In this document: positions 63,436-64,000 of the stretch, one piece after another | How positions within the stretch are numbered: position 1 is the first letter of the stretch | How the letters are laid out: each line of letters opens with the position of its first letter | NCBI GenBank assembly: GCA_036675815.1 | Contig: JAKFEE010000021.1 | Coordinates: forward strand, 1 to 64,000 | DNA length: 64,000 nt | DNA from: JAKFEE01 sp036675815 | GTDB lineage: Bacteria > Pseudomonadota > Alphaproteobacteria > Rhodospirillales > Magnetospirillaceae | Reading direction: 5' to 3' | Notes under the pieces: model-generated | Seen by the model: the letters and a program-made list of their open reading frames with translations, nothing else | Database searches by the model: none | What the model was told of the DNA's origin: nothing | Translations under genes and position numbers: made by a program

Positions 63436-64000
63436 ATGCGCAAATACGGCTTTGCGATTCTGCTACTCATCGCTGCCGCCAATTTCAGCGGCTGGGCGTA
63501 TCTGAACCGGCCGGTCCAGGACATTCCATGGACCGGCGTGCTTGACGGCGTATCCTTCAGCCCCAACCAGAAGGACGACGACCCGATCAACGGCAAGCTG
63601 CCGACCATCGATGACATCGACCGCGACCTCGCCCTGCTCGAGGGCCATGTGGCGACGGTGCGTACCTATACGGCGCTCGAAGGCATGGAATACGTGCCGG
63701 AGCTGGCCGAGAAGTACGGTATCAAGGTGATGGCCGGCGCCTGGGTGGACACCCGCCTGGGCAAGAACGAGGCCGAACTGTCGAGCCTGATCAAGACGAT
63801 CCGGGAAAACGACAACGTCGAACGCGCCATCATCGGCAACGAGGCGATCCTGCGCGGCGACGTCACCGTGCAGCAGCTCACCCGCTATCTGCGCCGCGTC
63901 AAGGAAAAGGTGCGCATCCCCATCAGCACCGCCGAACCGTGGCACGTCTGGCTGAAGTATCCCGAGCTGGCGCGCGAGGTCGACTTCATCGCCGTCCATA
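63436..64000 (+). CDS. GH17-type beta-1,3-glucan enzyme, N-terminal part (runs off window)
   Basis: 188 residues visible. N-terminal membrane helix (about 4-22), then GVSFSPNQKDDDPINGKLPT, DLALLEGHVATVRTYTALEG, GIKVMAGAWVDTRLGKNEAEL, RAIIGNEAILRGDVTVQQL and STAEPWHVWLKYPELAREVD. The IGNEAILR motif holds the expected acid/base Glu of glycoside hydrolase family 17. In alphaproteobacteria such proteins often continue into a family 2 glycosyltransferase making cyclic or linear beta-glucans; the rest is outside the window. Confidence 0.82.
   Translation, partial: MRKYGFAILLLIAAANFSGWAYLNRPVQDIPWTGVLDGVSFSPNQKDDDPINGKLPTIDDIDRDLALLEGHVATVRTYTALEGMEYVPELAEKYGIKVMAGAWVDTRLGKNEAELSSLIKTIRENDNVERAIIGNEAILRGDVTVQQLTRYLRRVKEKVRIPISTAEPWHVWLKYPELAREVDFIAVH

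Overview
The window is GC-rich, tightly packed chromosomal DNA (about 60 protein genes, four tRNAs, few gaps). Gene content and order point to an alphaproteobacterium, probably near Rhodospirillales: tuf preceded by tRNA-Gly and tRNA-Tyr on one strand, TamA/TamB, Tex, LiuR-type leucine catabolism with methylcrotonyl-CoA carboxylase, HxlR and DUF4112 proteins, and abundant palindromic intergenic repeats. I cannot name a genus. No phage, transposase or CRISPR array was seen.

Layout. 1-1.6 kb: 5' part of tuf, tRNA-Gly(TCC) and tRNA-Tyr(GTA) on minus; rlmB and tRNA-Thr(TGT) on plus. 1.7-5.7 kb: two hemerythrin-fold proteins (one with lost iron ligands), an HxlR regulator, a berberine-bridge-type oxidoreductase and a small secreted protein. 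6-13 kb: HD-GYP protein, RelE/ParE remnant, tRNA-Leu(TAA), CinA-like protein, a lone molybdopterin subunit overlapping cysQ, and tsaC/sua5. 13-20.4 kb: redox and envelope genes: apbE (FMN transferase), CheY-like protein, rubrerythrin-like protein, a NosR-type flavin/iron-sulfur membrane protein that is the obvious ApbE client, a MATE exporter, and DUF411 and DUF4142 secreted proteins. 20.6-23.6 kb: CHASE histidine kinase and a catalytically altered enolase paralogue.

23.7-29.6 kb is a complete biotin pathway: bioB divergent from bioF, a BioH-like esterase, bioC, bioD and bioA, with 4-nt start/stop overlaps from the esterase to bioA. A tandem-repeat block separates bioF from the esterase. 29.7-34.1 kb: peptidoglycan-binding protein, ferric-iron binding protein with a tiny downstream gene, PhaC-like hydrolase, and an Hpt/response-regulator pair whose regulator ends in a FliM-like CheY-binding peptide.

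34.2-48.4 kb is a long minus-strand acyl-CoA block centred on leucine degradation: thioesterase, ivd, methyltransferase, second thioesterase, an embedded Phd/VapC pair, thiolase, RidA, SDR, second acyl-CoA dehydrogenase, DsbA-fold isomerase, mccB, DUF559 fragment, methylglutaconyl-CoA hydratase, mccA, HMG-CoA lyase. A perfect 20-bp palindrome precedes it and a LiuR-like MerR regulator lies 1.5 kb beyond. The mccA product is biotinylated, so the nearby bio genes serve it. Most gaps in this block hold palindromic repeats.

48.5-64 kb: an unrecognised 463-aa protein, liuR, PAP2 and DUF457 membrane proteins, DUF4112, a winged-helix/RMF-like fusion, a small membrane protein, tamB and tamA, a periplasmic amino-acid-type binding protein, tex, and the start of a GH17-type beta-glucan enzyme that runs off the edge.
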